This document shows, piece after piece, positions 44,919-53,458 of a stretch of DNA of 64,000 nt. The notes under the pieces were generated by a model. It searched no databases, had not been told where the DNA came from, and saw only the letters and a list, made by a program, of their open reading frames with translations. Positions within the stretch are counted from its first letter, which is position 1. Each line of letters begins with the position of its first letter. The stretch is from Deltaproteobacteria bacterium. Its GTDB lineage: Bacteria; Desulfobacterota; Desulfobacteria; Desulfobacterales; Desulfatirhabdiaceae. The DNA is taken from contig JACRBZ010000010.1 in NCBI GenBank assembly GCA_016219185.1, forward strand, positions 62,001 to 126,000, read 5' to 3'. The position numbers and the translations under genes were made by a program.

Positions 44919-47056
44919 AACCCAGAGGCAGAGTCAAGGCCAAAAAATATTCGGGCAGTCCCAAGATCCGGCCAAAAAATATTCGGGCATCGGTCCCTGC
45001 TATTCGGCTGAAAGCCGGAGCCGATTCCAGCCTGAAGGCTGTGTTTAAAACCATCGGCGTGCCGGAAGACCAGCCGTTTTCTCCGGATCCGTTCCAACTG
45101 GAAGCCCTTGAAGCCATCGAAAAAGCCGATTGCCTGGTAACAGCACCCACGGGTTCCGGGAAAACCTGGATCGCGGTTCAGGCCATTTCCCGAATTCGGG
45201 ATAAAGGCGGGCGCTCCTGGTATGCGACGCCGTTAAAGGCGCTTTCAAACGCCAAGTTTCACGAATTTTCCGAGATATTCGGCCAGGACCAGGTCGGCAT
45301 TCTGACAGGGGACCGGAAAGAACGGCCGGACGCATCGGTAATTGTCGGTACAACCGAGATTCTTCGCAATCAGCTCTATGATGCCATGCACCAAGGCCAA
45401 ACCCTGGATACGGATTTTGTGGTCCTGGATGAAGCCCATTTTCTGGGAGATGAGGATCGGGGGGTGGTATGGGAAGAAACCATGATCTATCTGCCGTCCC
45501 GAATACCCCTTCTGCTGCTTTCGGCAACCATCGGAAACGCCGGTAAAATTGCCGAGTGGCTCACGGCCATCCGATCCAAAGACTGCAAGGTCGTGGAAGA
45601 AACAAAAAGGCCGGTACCGCTCTATCCCCTTTTCCTTCACCCTTCCGGGACCCTGCTGCCGCTCCTTGCTTCCGATGTCAAGGGAAAAGGCCGCATTTCC
45701 AAAAAGGTTCGTGAATACCTGTTTGAAGAAAAACCGCAGCGCCTGACATCCACTTACAGCCTTTTGCCCCCAATGGGTGAAATCCTCAGAATTTTGGATA
45801 AATTCAATCTTCTTCCGGCCATATTTTTCCTCAAATCCCGCGCCGACTGTGACCATTCCCTGGATCTGTGCAAGGATCACTGGGTGGATGATCCGGATCG
45901 GATGCAAACCCTTCACCAGCGAATCGATGAAATACTTTCCCAAAATCCGCATCTGGCAAAACACCGTCAACTCTGGCATCTTGAGCACCTGGCAGTGGGC
46001 GCGCATCACAGCGGACAGCTCCCGGCCTGGAAACAGGTCATCGAAACCCTGATGACCGAGGGGCTCCTTCAGGCGGTATTTGCCACATCCACGGTTGCCG
46101 CAGGCGTTAATTTTCCGGCCAGAACCGTCGTGTTCCTGAACACCGACCGCTTTAACGGCCGGGAGTTCATGCCACTTACTTCCACGGAATTTCACCAGAT
46201 GACCGGCAGAGCCGGACGCAGAGGCATGGATCACATCGGCTTTGCCATCGCCATACCGGGAAAATTTCTGGATACCCGGCTTTGCGCGCAGCTGGTTACC
46301 GCCACGCCATCGGATGTCAAGAGCCAAATACGGATCAATTTTTCAATGGTACTGAACCTTCTCCTGTCCCACGGTCCGGATCAGGTTGAAGATCTTTTGA
46401 CGCGTTCGTTTGCCACATTTTTGTTGATGCGCGCCGGCGGCAAAAGAACCGAAGCCAGAGCCCTTTCGGGCACCCGGCATAAAGTACTGATTCACGAATT
46501 CAACCGGCATTTGAGCTTTTTGAAACTAACGGGATTTGTTACCCATGAGGGCAACCTGACCCAGGATGGCCGATGGGCTTCCCAGCTCCGGGTGGATCAG
46601 CCGCTTTTGATCGCCGAAGGATTTCGAAAAGGCATTTTCCCCCAATCAGACCCGGCCCTGATGGCTGCCATTCTGTCTCTCTTTGTGTCGGACCGGGAAA
46701 TAGATGACCGTGTGGACCGGCGTTCTGTCCCGCCGCCACTGTTTGAAGCCTTTATCGCCGTCAATACGGCATTAAAACCCCTGATGCGGGATTTGTATGA
46801 CCATGATTTTGACGTCAGGCCTCTCTACCTGAGGCCCGCAATGACTGTCCATGCCTGGGCAAGCGGCATGCCCTGGGAGGAAGTGGTTGAGCTTTCCGAA
46901 GGCGCGGAAGGCGATCTTGTCATGCTGATGCTTCGAACCGCCGATCATCTGCGGCATGTCATGAGCCTTGCAAAGACCTTTCCGGATGCGGCTGAAACCG
47001 CATCAAGCGCAATCGAACTGATCCTGAAAGCACCCGTGTGGATGGAAATCGAATGA
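44915..47056 (+). CDS. DEAD/DEAH-box helicase, Ski2-like
   Basis: A 713-aa superfamily 2 helicase. Motif I APTGSGKTW (about 74-82), Ia TPLKALSNAK, II LDEAHF, III LSATIGN, V TSTVAAGVNFPA and VI QMTGRAGRRGMD identify the Ski2/Mtr4/Hel308 branch. Without a known zinc module the choice between RNA and DNA cannot be made. Translation is coupled with cooC by an ATGA overlap. The extreme N-terminus contains a 20-bp direct repeat read in two frames (44938 and 44970). Confidence 0.9.
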   Translation: MKPRGRVKAKKYSGSPKIRPKNIRASVPAIRLKAGADSSLKAVFKTIGVPEDQPFSPDPFQLEALEAIEKADCLVTAPTGSGKTWIAVQAISRIRDKGGRSWYATPLKALSNAKFHEFSEIFGQDQVGILTGDRKERPDASVIVGTTEILRNQLYDAMHQGQTLDTDFVVLDEAHFLGDEDRGVVWEETMIYLPSRIPLLLLSATIGNAGKIAEWLTAIRSKDCKVVEETKRPVPLYPLFLHPSGTLLPLLASDVKGKGRISKKVREYLFEEKPQRLTSTYSLLPPMGEILRILDKFNLLPAIFFLKSRADCDHSLDLCKDHWVDDPDRMQTLHQRIDEILSQNPHLAKHRQLWHLEHLAVGAHHSGQLPAWKQVIETLMTEGLLQAVFATSTVAAGVNFPARTVVFLNTDRFNGREFMPLTSTEFHQMTGRAGRRGMDHIGFAIAIPGKFLDTRLCAQLVTATPSDVKSQIRINFSMVLNLLLSHGPDQVEDLLTRSFATFLLMRAGGKRTEARALSGTRHKVLIHEFNRHLSFLKLTGFVTHEGNLTQDGRWASQLRVDQPLLIAEGFRKGIFPQSDPALMAAILSLFVSDREIDDRVDRRSVPPPLFEAFIAVNTALKPLMRDLYDHDFDVRPLYLRPAMTVHAWASGMPWEEVVELSEGAEGDLVMLMLRTADHLRHVMSLAKTFPDAAETASSAIELILKAPVWMEIE
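44938..44989 (+). repeat. 20-bp direct repeat at the start of the helicase gene
   Basis: GGCCAAAAAATATTCGGGCA occurs at 44938-44957 and 44970-44989, period 32 bp. Because 32 is not a multiple of 3, the two copies encode different peptides (AKKYSG and PKNIRA). Confidence 0.9.
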
Positions 47057-47075
47057 TTATCATGGAGGAATCGTT

Positions 47076-47876
47076 ATGAATCGAATGAGGGTATGGATCA
47101 CGGCCTTAGTGCTTTTGTCCCTGCCCGTTTCCCGGGCACAGTCGATCACTCTTTTTGCAGAGGACAATGAAGCGAGTTATTTCATGTGGACACGTTATGA
47201 TTTACGGATGTGTCCGTCTCCCGAATGCGGGGGATTTTATGTGAAAGCGCTCAACCGGTTATGGACGCTCTGTGCGGATGGCAGTAAGACAGCGGATTGT
47301 CATGTCCTTCAGCTTGATTTTTCCCTGCTTCACATGAACGAAAAAGAACAAACCGGTTTTCTACAAGCATTTACAGATGGGCGGGGAATCATCAATGGCA
47401 AACTTTTTCAGGCTCAGGAAAACGGCATCCTGTTTCCCACCCTCATAATCTACGAAGCCTGGCTGGCCCAGGTCGGTAATGAACCCGGCAAAGATGTTTT
47501 TTTTCAAGTTCATGATACGGGCATTCAGTGCATCACGACACCCTGCCTTACCGTGGATGAGGGGCTTCTTAACCTACCTGGGGACCGTTTCATCGCCGGA
47601 GTCGACTTGACCTTTAATGGCGCTGAAGCAGAGCGGATCAACGCCGGATATCAAGAGATGAAAACGGGGTTTATCATCGCTACCGGCCACCATAAGATCG
47701 TTCAGGGCCCGGCCGGATTTTCACAGATACTTGTTGCCAGTGAGTTCTATCTGCCAGTGGAAAAGGTGGAAACTTGCGGAAACACGATCTGCCCAACCGG
47801 ACAGACCTGCTGCAATCCCAGTTGCGGAATCTGCGCCCCTCCCGGAGTCGCTTGCATCCAAATTGCATGTGATTGA
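47076..47876 (+). CDS. Secreted Cys-rich protein (DUF6748-like)
   Basis: A 266-aa exported protein with a signal peptide (MNRMRVWITALVLLSLPVSRAQ). The mature start EASYFMWTRYDLRMCPSPECGGFYVKALNRLWTLC (around residues 30-65) is the pattern of DUF6748, found in myxobacteria and related deltaproteobacteria. The end TCGNTICPTGQTCCNPSCGIC is a compact disulfide knot of the type used at bacterial cell surfaces. GGAGGAATCGTT precedes the start. Function unknown; the protein should be periplasmic or extracellular and stabilised by disulfides. It follows the helicase by 19 bp. Confidence 0.75.
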   Translation: MNRMRVWITALVLLSLPVSRAQSITLFAEDNEASYFMWTRYDLRMCPSPECGGFYVKALNRLWTLCADGSKTADCHVLQLDFSLLHMNEKEQTGFLQAFTDGRGIINGKLFQAQENGILFPTLIIYEAWLAQVGNEPGKDVFFQVHDTGIQCITTPCLTVDEGLLNLPGDRFIAGVDLTFNGAEAERINAGYQEMKTGFIIATGHHKIVQGPAGFSQILVASEFYLPVEKVETCGNTICPTGQTCCNPSCGICAPPGVACIQIACD

Positions 47877-48012
47877 TCGGCTGCTCAGAAATTTTTGTGT
47901 TCGAATATCAGATCGCCTCATAAAGCATGTCATGAGAAATTACCGATAAATATTTTTCGGGTGTTCACATAATTCTTGACAGAACCGGCGGATTTCAGGT
48001 AAGGGGATAAAC

Positions 48013-48108
48013 ATGAATCGAATGAATAAATTTTCATGCATGAATGCTTTTTTTTGGCGCTGGTGGCTTCAGAACCATATGAAGGGGTGTTCCCCGAGGC
48101 TCTTGTAA
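48013..48108 (+). CDS. Trp/Phe-rich attenuator leader peptide upstream of DAHP synthase
   Basis: A 31-codon frame, ATG 48013 to TAA 48106-48108, with ribosome-binding site AAGGGG 6 nt before the ATG. The peptide runs MNRMNKFSCMNAFFWRWWLQ, then NHMKGCSPRLL. It holds Phe-Phe-Trp-Arg-Trp-Trp (Trp codons 48055-48057, 48061-48063, 48064-48066), as in the leader peptides of trp and phe operons. The next sequence forms hairpins ending in a strong terminator before the DAHP synthase gene. Scarcity of charged tRNA-Trp (perhaps tRNA-Phe) would stall the ribosome and allow read-through. No homologue search was done. Confidence 0.85.
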   Translation: MNRMNKFSCMNAFFWRWWLQNHMKGCSPRLL

Positions 48109-48217
48109 TTCATTGACGTAATATAACTCTCAAAAGGACCTGGGCTCCCCCAAATGCCCACGGTCCTTATTTATTTTAAAGGGGCTGTGGAAATTCCACA
48201 GCCCCTTTTTTGTTTTT
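48084..48217 (+). promoter_or_regulatory. Transcription attenuator of the DAHP synthase gene
   Basis: Hand pairing gives four segments. Segment 48134-48145 pairs with 48156-48168 (AAGGACC/GGTCCTT and TGGGC/GCCCA). The right arm of that hairpin, 48158-48168, can instead pair with 48180-48190 over 11 bp including G-T pairs (antiterminator). 48178-48190 also pairs with 48196-48208 to make the terminator. Leader bases 48084-48092 (GGGGTGTTC) can pair with 48142-48150 (GGGCTCCCC; 8 of 9) when the ribosome is stalled at the Trp codons, which would free the antiterminator. When translation reaches the stop codon the ribosome masks 48084-48092, the first hairpin forms, and the terminator follows. This is the classic attenuator logic; energies were not computed. 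Confidence 0.75.
48178..48217 (+). terminator. Intrinsic terminator of the attenuator
   Basis: Thirteen-bp perfect stem AAAGGGGCTGTGG / CCACAGCCCCTTT, loop AAATT, T tract of six then G and five T. It stands between the leader peptide and the DAHP synthase start at 48271, so it must be read through for expression. Confidence 0.92.
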
Positions 48218-48270
48218 AAAAACGAGCAGTAACCCACTTTAAACAACGTTCGACCCAAAGGAGAAAGCAG

Positions 48271-49287
48271 ATGTTAATCGTTATGAGTAAACAGGCAACC
48301 CCGGAACAGACCGAAGCCGTTGTGACGGCAATCGAAAATCGCGGCTACGTGGCCCGCCCCATTCCCGGCGGCGAACGGATCACCATCGGCATACTGCATA
48401 ATAAGGGGCCCGTTGATGCATCCCTGTTCCTGGGTATGCCCGGCGTATCGGATGCCATCCCCGTCACCAAGCCCTATAAACTCGTCAGCAGGGAATGCAA
48501 GCCCGAGGATACCATCGTTCGAGTGGGCGATATCGCCATCGGCAATGGCAATCTGGTCATCATGGCCGGCCCCTGCGCCATTGAAAGCGAATTGCAGGCA
48601 TTAACCATTGCCGGACATGTCAAGGCCGCCGGTGCCCACATCTTTCGGGGTGGCGCCTTTAAACCCCGCACATCCCCCTATTCTTTTCAGGGACTCGGCA
48701 AAGAAGGACTGGAAATCCTGGCAAAAGTTCGCGAAACGACCGGCATGCCCGTGGTCACCGAAGTCATGGATGAAGATACATTTGACCTGGTTGAATCTTA
48801 TACGGACATCATTCAGATCGGCACCCGCAACATGCAGAATTTCAGCCTGCTCAAACGGGCCGGACGAGCGTCCAAGCCGGTTCTGCTGAAACGGGGGATG
48901 GCGGCAACCATCGAAGAATGGCTGATGGCTGCCGAATACATTCTGGACGGGGGCAATTCCCAGGTGATCTTATGCGAAAGAGGGGTCCGCACCTTTGCCG
49001 ACCACAGTCGAAATACGCTGGACCTGTCGTCCATACCGGTTGTTCGGAAACAGAGCCACCTGCCCATCATCGTGGATCCCAGTCATGCAGCCGGCCGAAG
49101 AGACCAGGTCATTCCCCTCAGCCGGGCTGCAGTGGCTGCCGAGGCTCACGGCCTGATGGTCGAAGTCCATCACGAACCCGAAAAAGCCATGAGCGACGGT
49201 GCCCAGTCCCTCTATCCCGATCAGTTTTCCCTGCTGTGCAGACAGGTGAATGCGATTTTTGATATTTTCCATTCAAAATCACTTTGA
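48271..49287 (+). CDS. aroF: 3-deoxy-7-phosphoheptulonate (DAHP) synthase, type I-beta
   Basis: A 338-aa enzyme that condenses PEP with erythrose-4-phosphate, first step of aromatic amino acid synthesis. Residues 1-70 form a ferredoxin-like regulatory (FL) domain as in Thermotoga DAHP synthase; the TIM barrel has AGPCAIES, RGGAFKPRTSPYSFQG, VLLKRG, ERGVRTF and VDPSHAAGRRD with the metal ligands. The FL domain usually brings feedback control by Tyr/Phe. A Trp-codon leader and terminator precede it, giving a second, transcriptional control. It is followed by an EF-G-like gene after about 190 bp. Confidence 0.95.
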   Translation: MLIVMSKQATPEQTEAVVTAIENRGYVARPIPGGERITIGILHNKGPVDASLFLGMPGVSDAIPVTKPYKLVSRECKPEDTIVRVGDIAIGNGNLVIMAGPCAIESELQALTIAGHVKAAGAHIFRGGAFKPRTSPYSFQGLGKEGLEILAKVRETTGMPVVTEVMDEDTFDLVESYTDIIQIGTRNMQNFSLLKRAGRASKPVLLKRGMAATIEEWLMAAEYILDGGNSQVILCERGVRTFADHSRNTLDLSSIPVVRKQSHLPIIVDPSHAAGRRDQVIPLSRAAVAAEAHGLMVEVHHEPEKAMSDGAQSLYPDQFSLLCRQVNAIFDIFHSKSL

Positions 49288-49473
49288 ACCGGAGTCGGCT
49301 TCATGCGTCGATCTTCAATATTTCACGACTGAATTGAAAGCCGAATTTATCTAATAAATAACCGTCTTGTTTTTATCTTGATTTTTTTCAGTCAACCATA
49401 TAAAAATTTTTAGTGAAATGCTCATGAAAGAACTGGCATGATGGACAATTCTATAGAGAGGAGCTTTGTTTAA

Positions 49474-51546
49474 ATGACTGAAATGGTTGATAAGATTAGA
49501 AACATTGCGCTTGTGGGCCACGGAAACTCCGGAAAAACTTCCCTGGCAGAAGTCATGCTGTATCAAACAGGCGTAACCAGTCGTCTCGGACGTGTCGAAG
49601 ACGGCAATACAGCAATGGATTTCGAGCCTGAAGAACTCAAGCGCAACATCAGTATTAGCAGCGGCTTCCATCAATTTAATTGGAAAAAACATTCCGTTAC
49701 CCTAGTTGACACGCCTGGAGATCAGAATTTTTTTACTGATACCAAATTTTGCATGCAGGCCGTCGATGGCGCGGTTGTTCTGGTTGATGCCGTCGACGGC
49801 GTCAAAGTTCAGACCGATCAGGCCTGGAGCTTTGCTCAAAGCTTGAAGCTACCCTGTGTGATTCTGATCAATAAGCTGGACAGGGAACGGGCGGATTTTT
49901 CCAGAGCATTTCAGGATGCCGTTAAATCCTTTGAACCCAAGCCCATCATACTGCATTTGCCCATAGGCACGGAATCGAATTTCAAAGGCGTTGTTGATTT
50001 GGTTGCCATGAAAGCCTATACCTACGATGCCAACGGCAAGGCAACCGCCATTGACATTCCATCGGATATGCAATCTCTTGTTGAGGAAGAACGCGAAAAA
50101 TTGGTTGAAAATATCGCCGAAGCCGATGATACGCTTCTTGAGCGGTATCTTGAAGGGGACACGATTTCAGACGACGAACTCAAAGCAGCCCTGAATAAAG
50201 GAACGATATCCCGCATATTCTCTCCTGTGCTGTGTGCCTCCGCAATTAAAGCCGTTGGCATTGATTTGTTGATGGATTTCATTGTCAACAGCATGCCTTC
50301 GCCCTTGGATCGCATGCCCAAAGTCGGGACAGATCCGGTGGTGGGAAATGAAATCGAACGGGCGCCGGATCCGGATGCGCCGTTTTCAGCTTTTGTTTTC
50401 AAAACCGTGGCAGACCCTTATGCCGGCAGGCTCTCGATATTTCGGGTGGTGTCCGGCAAACTGGGATCAGACGGCAGTTTTTACAATGTCAACAAGGATG
50501 TTAAAGAACGTTTTAATCAGCTCCTGACAATTGCCGGAAAAGAACAAAAACAAGCCAAAAGCGCCGGCCCGGGTTCTATCGTTGCCGTTGCCAAACTCAA
50601 GGAAACCTTTACCGGCGATACACTTTGCGACGAAGCCGGCAAAATCAAATTTCCCTTCCCAGACCCCCTTCCCACCCTGATTACGTTTGCAATCACCACC
50701 AAGGGATCCGGGGATGAAGATAAAATCTTCATCTCGCTGACCAAGATGCTGGAAGAAGATTCCGCGCTTAAGCTGGAAAGAACCGGCGAGACCAAGGAAA
50801 TTCTCTTGTCCGGAAGGGGTCAGGTCCATATTGAAGCAGCCGTTGAAAAACTCAAGCGCAAATACAATGTGGAAGTTCACCTGAAGACCCCAAAAGTCCC
50901 CTATCGGGAAACCATCAAGAAAAAAGTCCGCGTTCAGGGCAGGCATAAAAAACAATCGGGTGGTCACGGCCAGTTTGGAGATTGCTGGATTCAAATGGAA
51001 CCGCTGCCCAGGGGATCCGGATTCGAATTCGTGGATGCCATCGTCGGCGGCTCCGTTCCCAGGTCTTACATTCCGGCTGTTGAAAAAGGGATTGTTGAGG
51101 CCTGCCAAAAAGGGGTTTTGGCGGGATATCCCTGTGTGGATTTCAGGGTAACGCTGGATGACGGATCTTACCACGCCGTGGATTCATCGGAAATGGCTTT
51201 TAAGATCGCGGGCTCCCTGGCTTTCAAGAAGGCCGTGGCTGAAGCCAAGCCGGTTCTTCTGGAGCCGATCCTGAGCGTTGAAATCACGACACCGGAAGAA
51301 TTCATGGGCGATATCATGGGGGATTTGAACAGCCGCCGGGGCAGAGTGCTGGGAATGGATTCCGAGGGCAAATACCAGGTGATCAAGGCCAATGTGCCGA
51401 TGTCCGAGTTTTTAACCTATGCGCCGGACTTAACTTCCATGACCGGCGGCAGAGGGGTTTACAGCATGTCGTTTTCTCATTACGATGAAGTACCGGCCCT
51501 GATATCCGAAAAACTGCTGGTTGAACTGAATAAAGACAAGGAATAA
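49474..51546 (+). CDS. EF-G-like translational GTPase with altered catalytic site
   Basis: A 690-aa protein with the five-domain layout of elongation factor G. G1 is GHGNSGKT (about 14-21; canonical GHIDAGKT), G4 is NKLD, and domain IV has the SGGHGQFGDCWIQMEP segment. The switch II motif is VDTPGDQNF: the catalytic His of DTPGH is Asp here. This marks the EF-G-like (FusA2) group rather than the housekeeping EF-G; members without the His have slow or no GTPase activity and unclear roles. Start ATG follows GAGAGGAGC. A GC-rich hairpin lies after the stop. Confidence 0.85.
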   Translation: MTEMVDKIRNIALVGHGNSGKTSLAEVMLYQTGVTSRLGRVEDGNTAMDFEPEELKRNISISSGFHQFNWKKHSVTLVDTPGDQNFFTDTKFCMQAVDGAVVLVDAVDGVKVQTDQAWSFAQSLKLPCVILINKLDRERADFSRAFQDAVKSFEPKPIILHLPIGTESNFKGVVDLVAMKAYTYDANGKATAIDIPSDMQSLVEEEREKLVENIAEADDTLLERYLEGDTISDDELKAALNKGTISRIFSPVLCASAIKAVGIDLLMDFIVNSMPSPLDRMPKVGTDPVVGNEIERAPDPDAPFSAFVFKTVADPYAGRLSIFRVVSGKLGSDGSFYNVNKDVKERFNQLLTIAGKEQKQAKSAGPGSIVAVAKLKETFTGDTLCDEAGKIKFPFPDPLPTLITFAITTKGSGDEDKIFISLTKMLEEDSALKLERTGETKEILLSGRGQVHIEAAVEKLKRKYNVEVHLKTPKVPYRETIKKKVRVQGRHKKQSGGHGQFGDCWIQMEPLPRGSGFEFVDAIVGGSVPRSYIPAVEKGIVEACQKGVLAGYPCVDFRVTLDDGSYHAVDSSEMAFKIAGSLAFKKAVAEAKPVLLEPILSVEITTPEEFMGDIMGDLNSRRGRVLGMDSEGKYQVIKANVPMSEFLTYAPDLTSMTGGRGVYSMSFSHYDEVPALISEKLLVELNKDKE

Positions 51547-51577
51547 GTCCAAAGGCTTTGCCATTATTTAATGCAAA

Positions 51578-51606
51578 ATTCCCCCCTTTGAAAAAAGGGG
51601 GGCAAT
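51578..51606. repeat. Hairpin repeat element ATTCCCCCC...GGGGGG, copy 1
   Basis: ATTCCCCCCTTT-G-AAAAAAGGGGGG with a core stem of nine bp, ended by CAAT. A near copy in the other orientation is at 59420-59449 and a half copy at about 59352. Such short hairpin elements are common between genes in many genomes and can end transcription. Here it lies between convergent genes. Confidence 0.6.
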
Positions 51607-51628
51607 CGATTGGATTTCCTCCAGGCAC

Positions 51629-52276
51629 TCATTCAATTGACCCCTGACCCATACATTTTTTGCAGGGTGCATATCCTTCCCAGAACGCATCCCATTTCCT
51701 GCCAAACTGAACCCGGTTTTGCGCAGATGTCCGCAGCCCAAAAGCGCAGGTTTTCAAATGAAACCGCCTGGATTTTTTATTACCGATGTAGTCGGACGGT
51801 TTTTCTTTCCAGTTCGCCCACATCCCCTTTCCGGCTTTCATGGCTTCCTGCTGGGATTTCAACAATACAGCGTCATAGGCGGTGTTAGGAGATGTATACA
51901 GAACATGGGCCAGCCCGTTTCGGACAATTTCCTGATTCACAAATGTACCATCCTGCAAAAATACATACGCCAGCCGCCGGTTATATTGATCCGATGTTTC
52001 CTGATCCCCCTGAATCCGAACCGATTTGGACAACACGATTTTCTCATTAAATGCCAGTGCTTCAAGACCAAACGGTTCTCCAGCCTTATCCTGATGCGCA
52101 ATTTCCGGTGCATTAATGCCAATATAACGGACATGCATTCCATTTCCCAACTCAATGGTATCGCCATCATAGACCTTTCGAACCAACAAATATTCATCCG
52201 CTGATGCCTGCGATACGCACGCCAGGGATACCCAAATAAGCAGCATTATCCTGAAAATATGTTTGATCTTTCCCAT
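51629..52276 (-). CDS. Exported thermonuclease (SNase-like) with Cys-rich C-terminus
   Basis: A 215-aa secreted nuclease. Signal peptide after MGKIKHIFRIMLLIWVSLACVSQASA. The SNase fold shows VRKVYDGDTIEL (metal Asp), RYIGINAPEI (catalytic Arg and Glu) and QYNRRLAYVFL (second Arg), with LVRNGLAHV-like text near the end. The last 45 residues (SRRFHLKTCAF...GYAPCKKC) resemble the Ada-type metal-binding tail of some exported nucleases. ATG 52276 has AAGGATG 5 nt before it; the frame opens 15 codons upstream. Degrades DNA or RNA outside the cell or in the periplasm. Confidence 0.85.
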   Translation of the reverse strand: MGKIKHIFRIMLLIWVSLACVSQASADEYLLVRKVYDGDTIELGNGMHVRYIGINAPEIAHQDKAGEPFGLEALAFNEKIVLSKSVRIQGDQETSDQYNRRLAYVFLQDGTFVNQEIVRNGLAHVLYTSPNTAYDAVLLKSQQEAMKAGKGMWANWKEKPSDYIGNKKSRRFHLKTCAFGLRTSAQNRVQFGRKWDAFWEGYAPCKKCMGQGSIE

Positions 52277-52352
52277 AAACACATCCTTGCTTTCCCAGCA
52301 CAAAACAGTATTAAATGGCATGTTACTCGATGACGCAAAGAGAGTGGTCAGG

Positions 52353-53450
52353 TTACTCGATCAGCCCGCAATGATCTTTGGCACTTAAATCCAGCATTCT
52401 GGACAAGCCGCCGTGTTTTTCAGGTGTGAAACCCATGGTTTTCTCCCAGATTTCATCGTCCTCCATGCAAAAATAAACCGTGACATTCGGGGCCAGTTCC
52501 TTGATCCAGGAAACCAGTTTTTGATAGAAATTGAGGCGAAGCGGTTTAAAATACCGCATTTTACCATCCAGACCGGTGATAAACTCGCCGTAAACCAGGG
52601 TGGAATCGCTGAACCGGTTCTGAATGATGTTCTTTAGTTCCGGGATGAACCGGAATGTGCCGATGCTGATCCAGACAACGTTATCCGCGGAAACCTGAGC
52701 GAATAGTTTTTGAATAACCTCGCGATATTCTTCCTCACATCCCTCATAAAGGACAACCGGATCAAAATGAAATGCCAGCGGGTACCCCCAGGACTGACAG
52801 GTTTTGGCTGCCCGAAGCCTTGCATTCAGTGACGTCGTATGTCGCTCCTGTTCCCGAATGACCCTTTCCGTATTCAATGACCAGGCACAGATGGTCTTGC
52901 GGTTATGGGGAAGGTGTTTTAAACGCTGAATATCGGTTGTTTTGGTTTTCAGCTCCAGCACCGCCCGGGTCTGTTCACCAAAAAGGGGAACCAGAAGCGC
53001 AGAAAGATTTGTACCGTATTCCCAGATCATGCTGTCCGTAAATTCTCCGGTACCGATTCTGCTGATGCCTGGTTTTGAAAACTCCTGTGCCAGTTCGCGA
53101 ACCATGTCCCCATGGTTGACAAAAAACTGAAGCAGCGGCGGATGAAAATAGGCCTGTAAAATACAATAGGAACAATCCATGGTGCAGAACGTGCCGATAT
53201 GCAGGATTTTATAGCCGCAGCAAGTGTAGGAACGGGTTCCCGGACACTCCCGAATAAAAGCGCCCTTATTTCGAGTCAGATAAAGGATTTCTTTTCCCTT
53301 TTGAATCGGATCGATTGCCTGAGAAACTACTTGAAATACCTGGCCAGGATCGCTGATCACCCTGCCTGTGATTCCCAAACAGGACTGAATATCAGCAACA
53401 ACAGGGGAACCCTTCACCTGCTCATCAATAAAAAGATCTGAGATTTTCAC
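52353..53450 (-). CDS. Spore photoproduct lyase-family radical SAM protein
   Basis: A 365-aa radical SAM protein with CTMDCSYC (CxxxCxxC) near residue 90, the SPL-family lead FCTMDCSYCILQAY and GTGEFTDSM, then LELKTKTTDIQ and CAWSLNTERVI. The organism is probably not a spore former, and many SPL-like proteins in Desulfobacterota lack the proven substrate, so a DNA-photolesion role is only inferred. It precedes, after 8 bp, the cytidylate-kinase-like gene on the same strand (which lies upstream in transcription order). Confidence 0.82.
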   Translation of the reverse strand: MKISDLFIDEQVKGSPVVADIQSCLGITGRVISDPGQVFQVVSQAIDPIQKGKEILYLTRNKGAFIRECPGTRSYTCCGYKILHIGTFCTMDCSYCILQAYFHPPLLQFFVNHGDMVRELAQEFSKPGISRIGTGEFTDSMIWEYGTNLSALLVPLFGEQTRAVLELKTKTTDIQRLKHLPHNRKTICAWSLNTERVIREQERHTTSLNARLRAAKTCQSWGYPLAFHFDPVVLYEGCEEEYREVIQKLFAQVSADNVVWISIGTFRFIPELKNIIQNRFSDSTLVYGEFITGLDGKMRYFKPLRLNFYQKLVSWIKELAPNVTVYFCMEDDEIWEKTMGFTPEKHGGLSRMLDLSAKDHCGLIE

Positions 53451-53458
53451 GGGAAGCT

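Noticed and set aside
45245-46327. Antisense frame of 360 codons opposite the helicase
   Set aside because: Helicase motifs I-VI occupy the sense strand; the antisense product has no domain.
47976-47981. TTGACA as a -35 of the leader transcript
   Set aside because: The matching -10 would fall on the leader ribosome-binding site (GTAAGG), which is unlike a -10 hexamer; a CATAAT at 47968-47973 is a weak alternative without a good -35.
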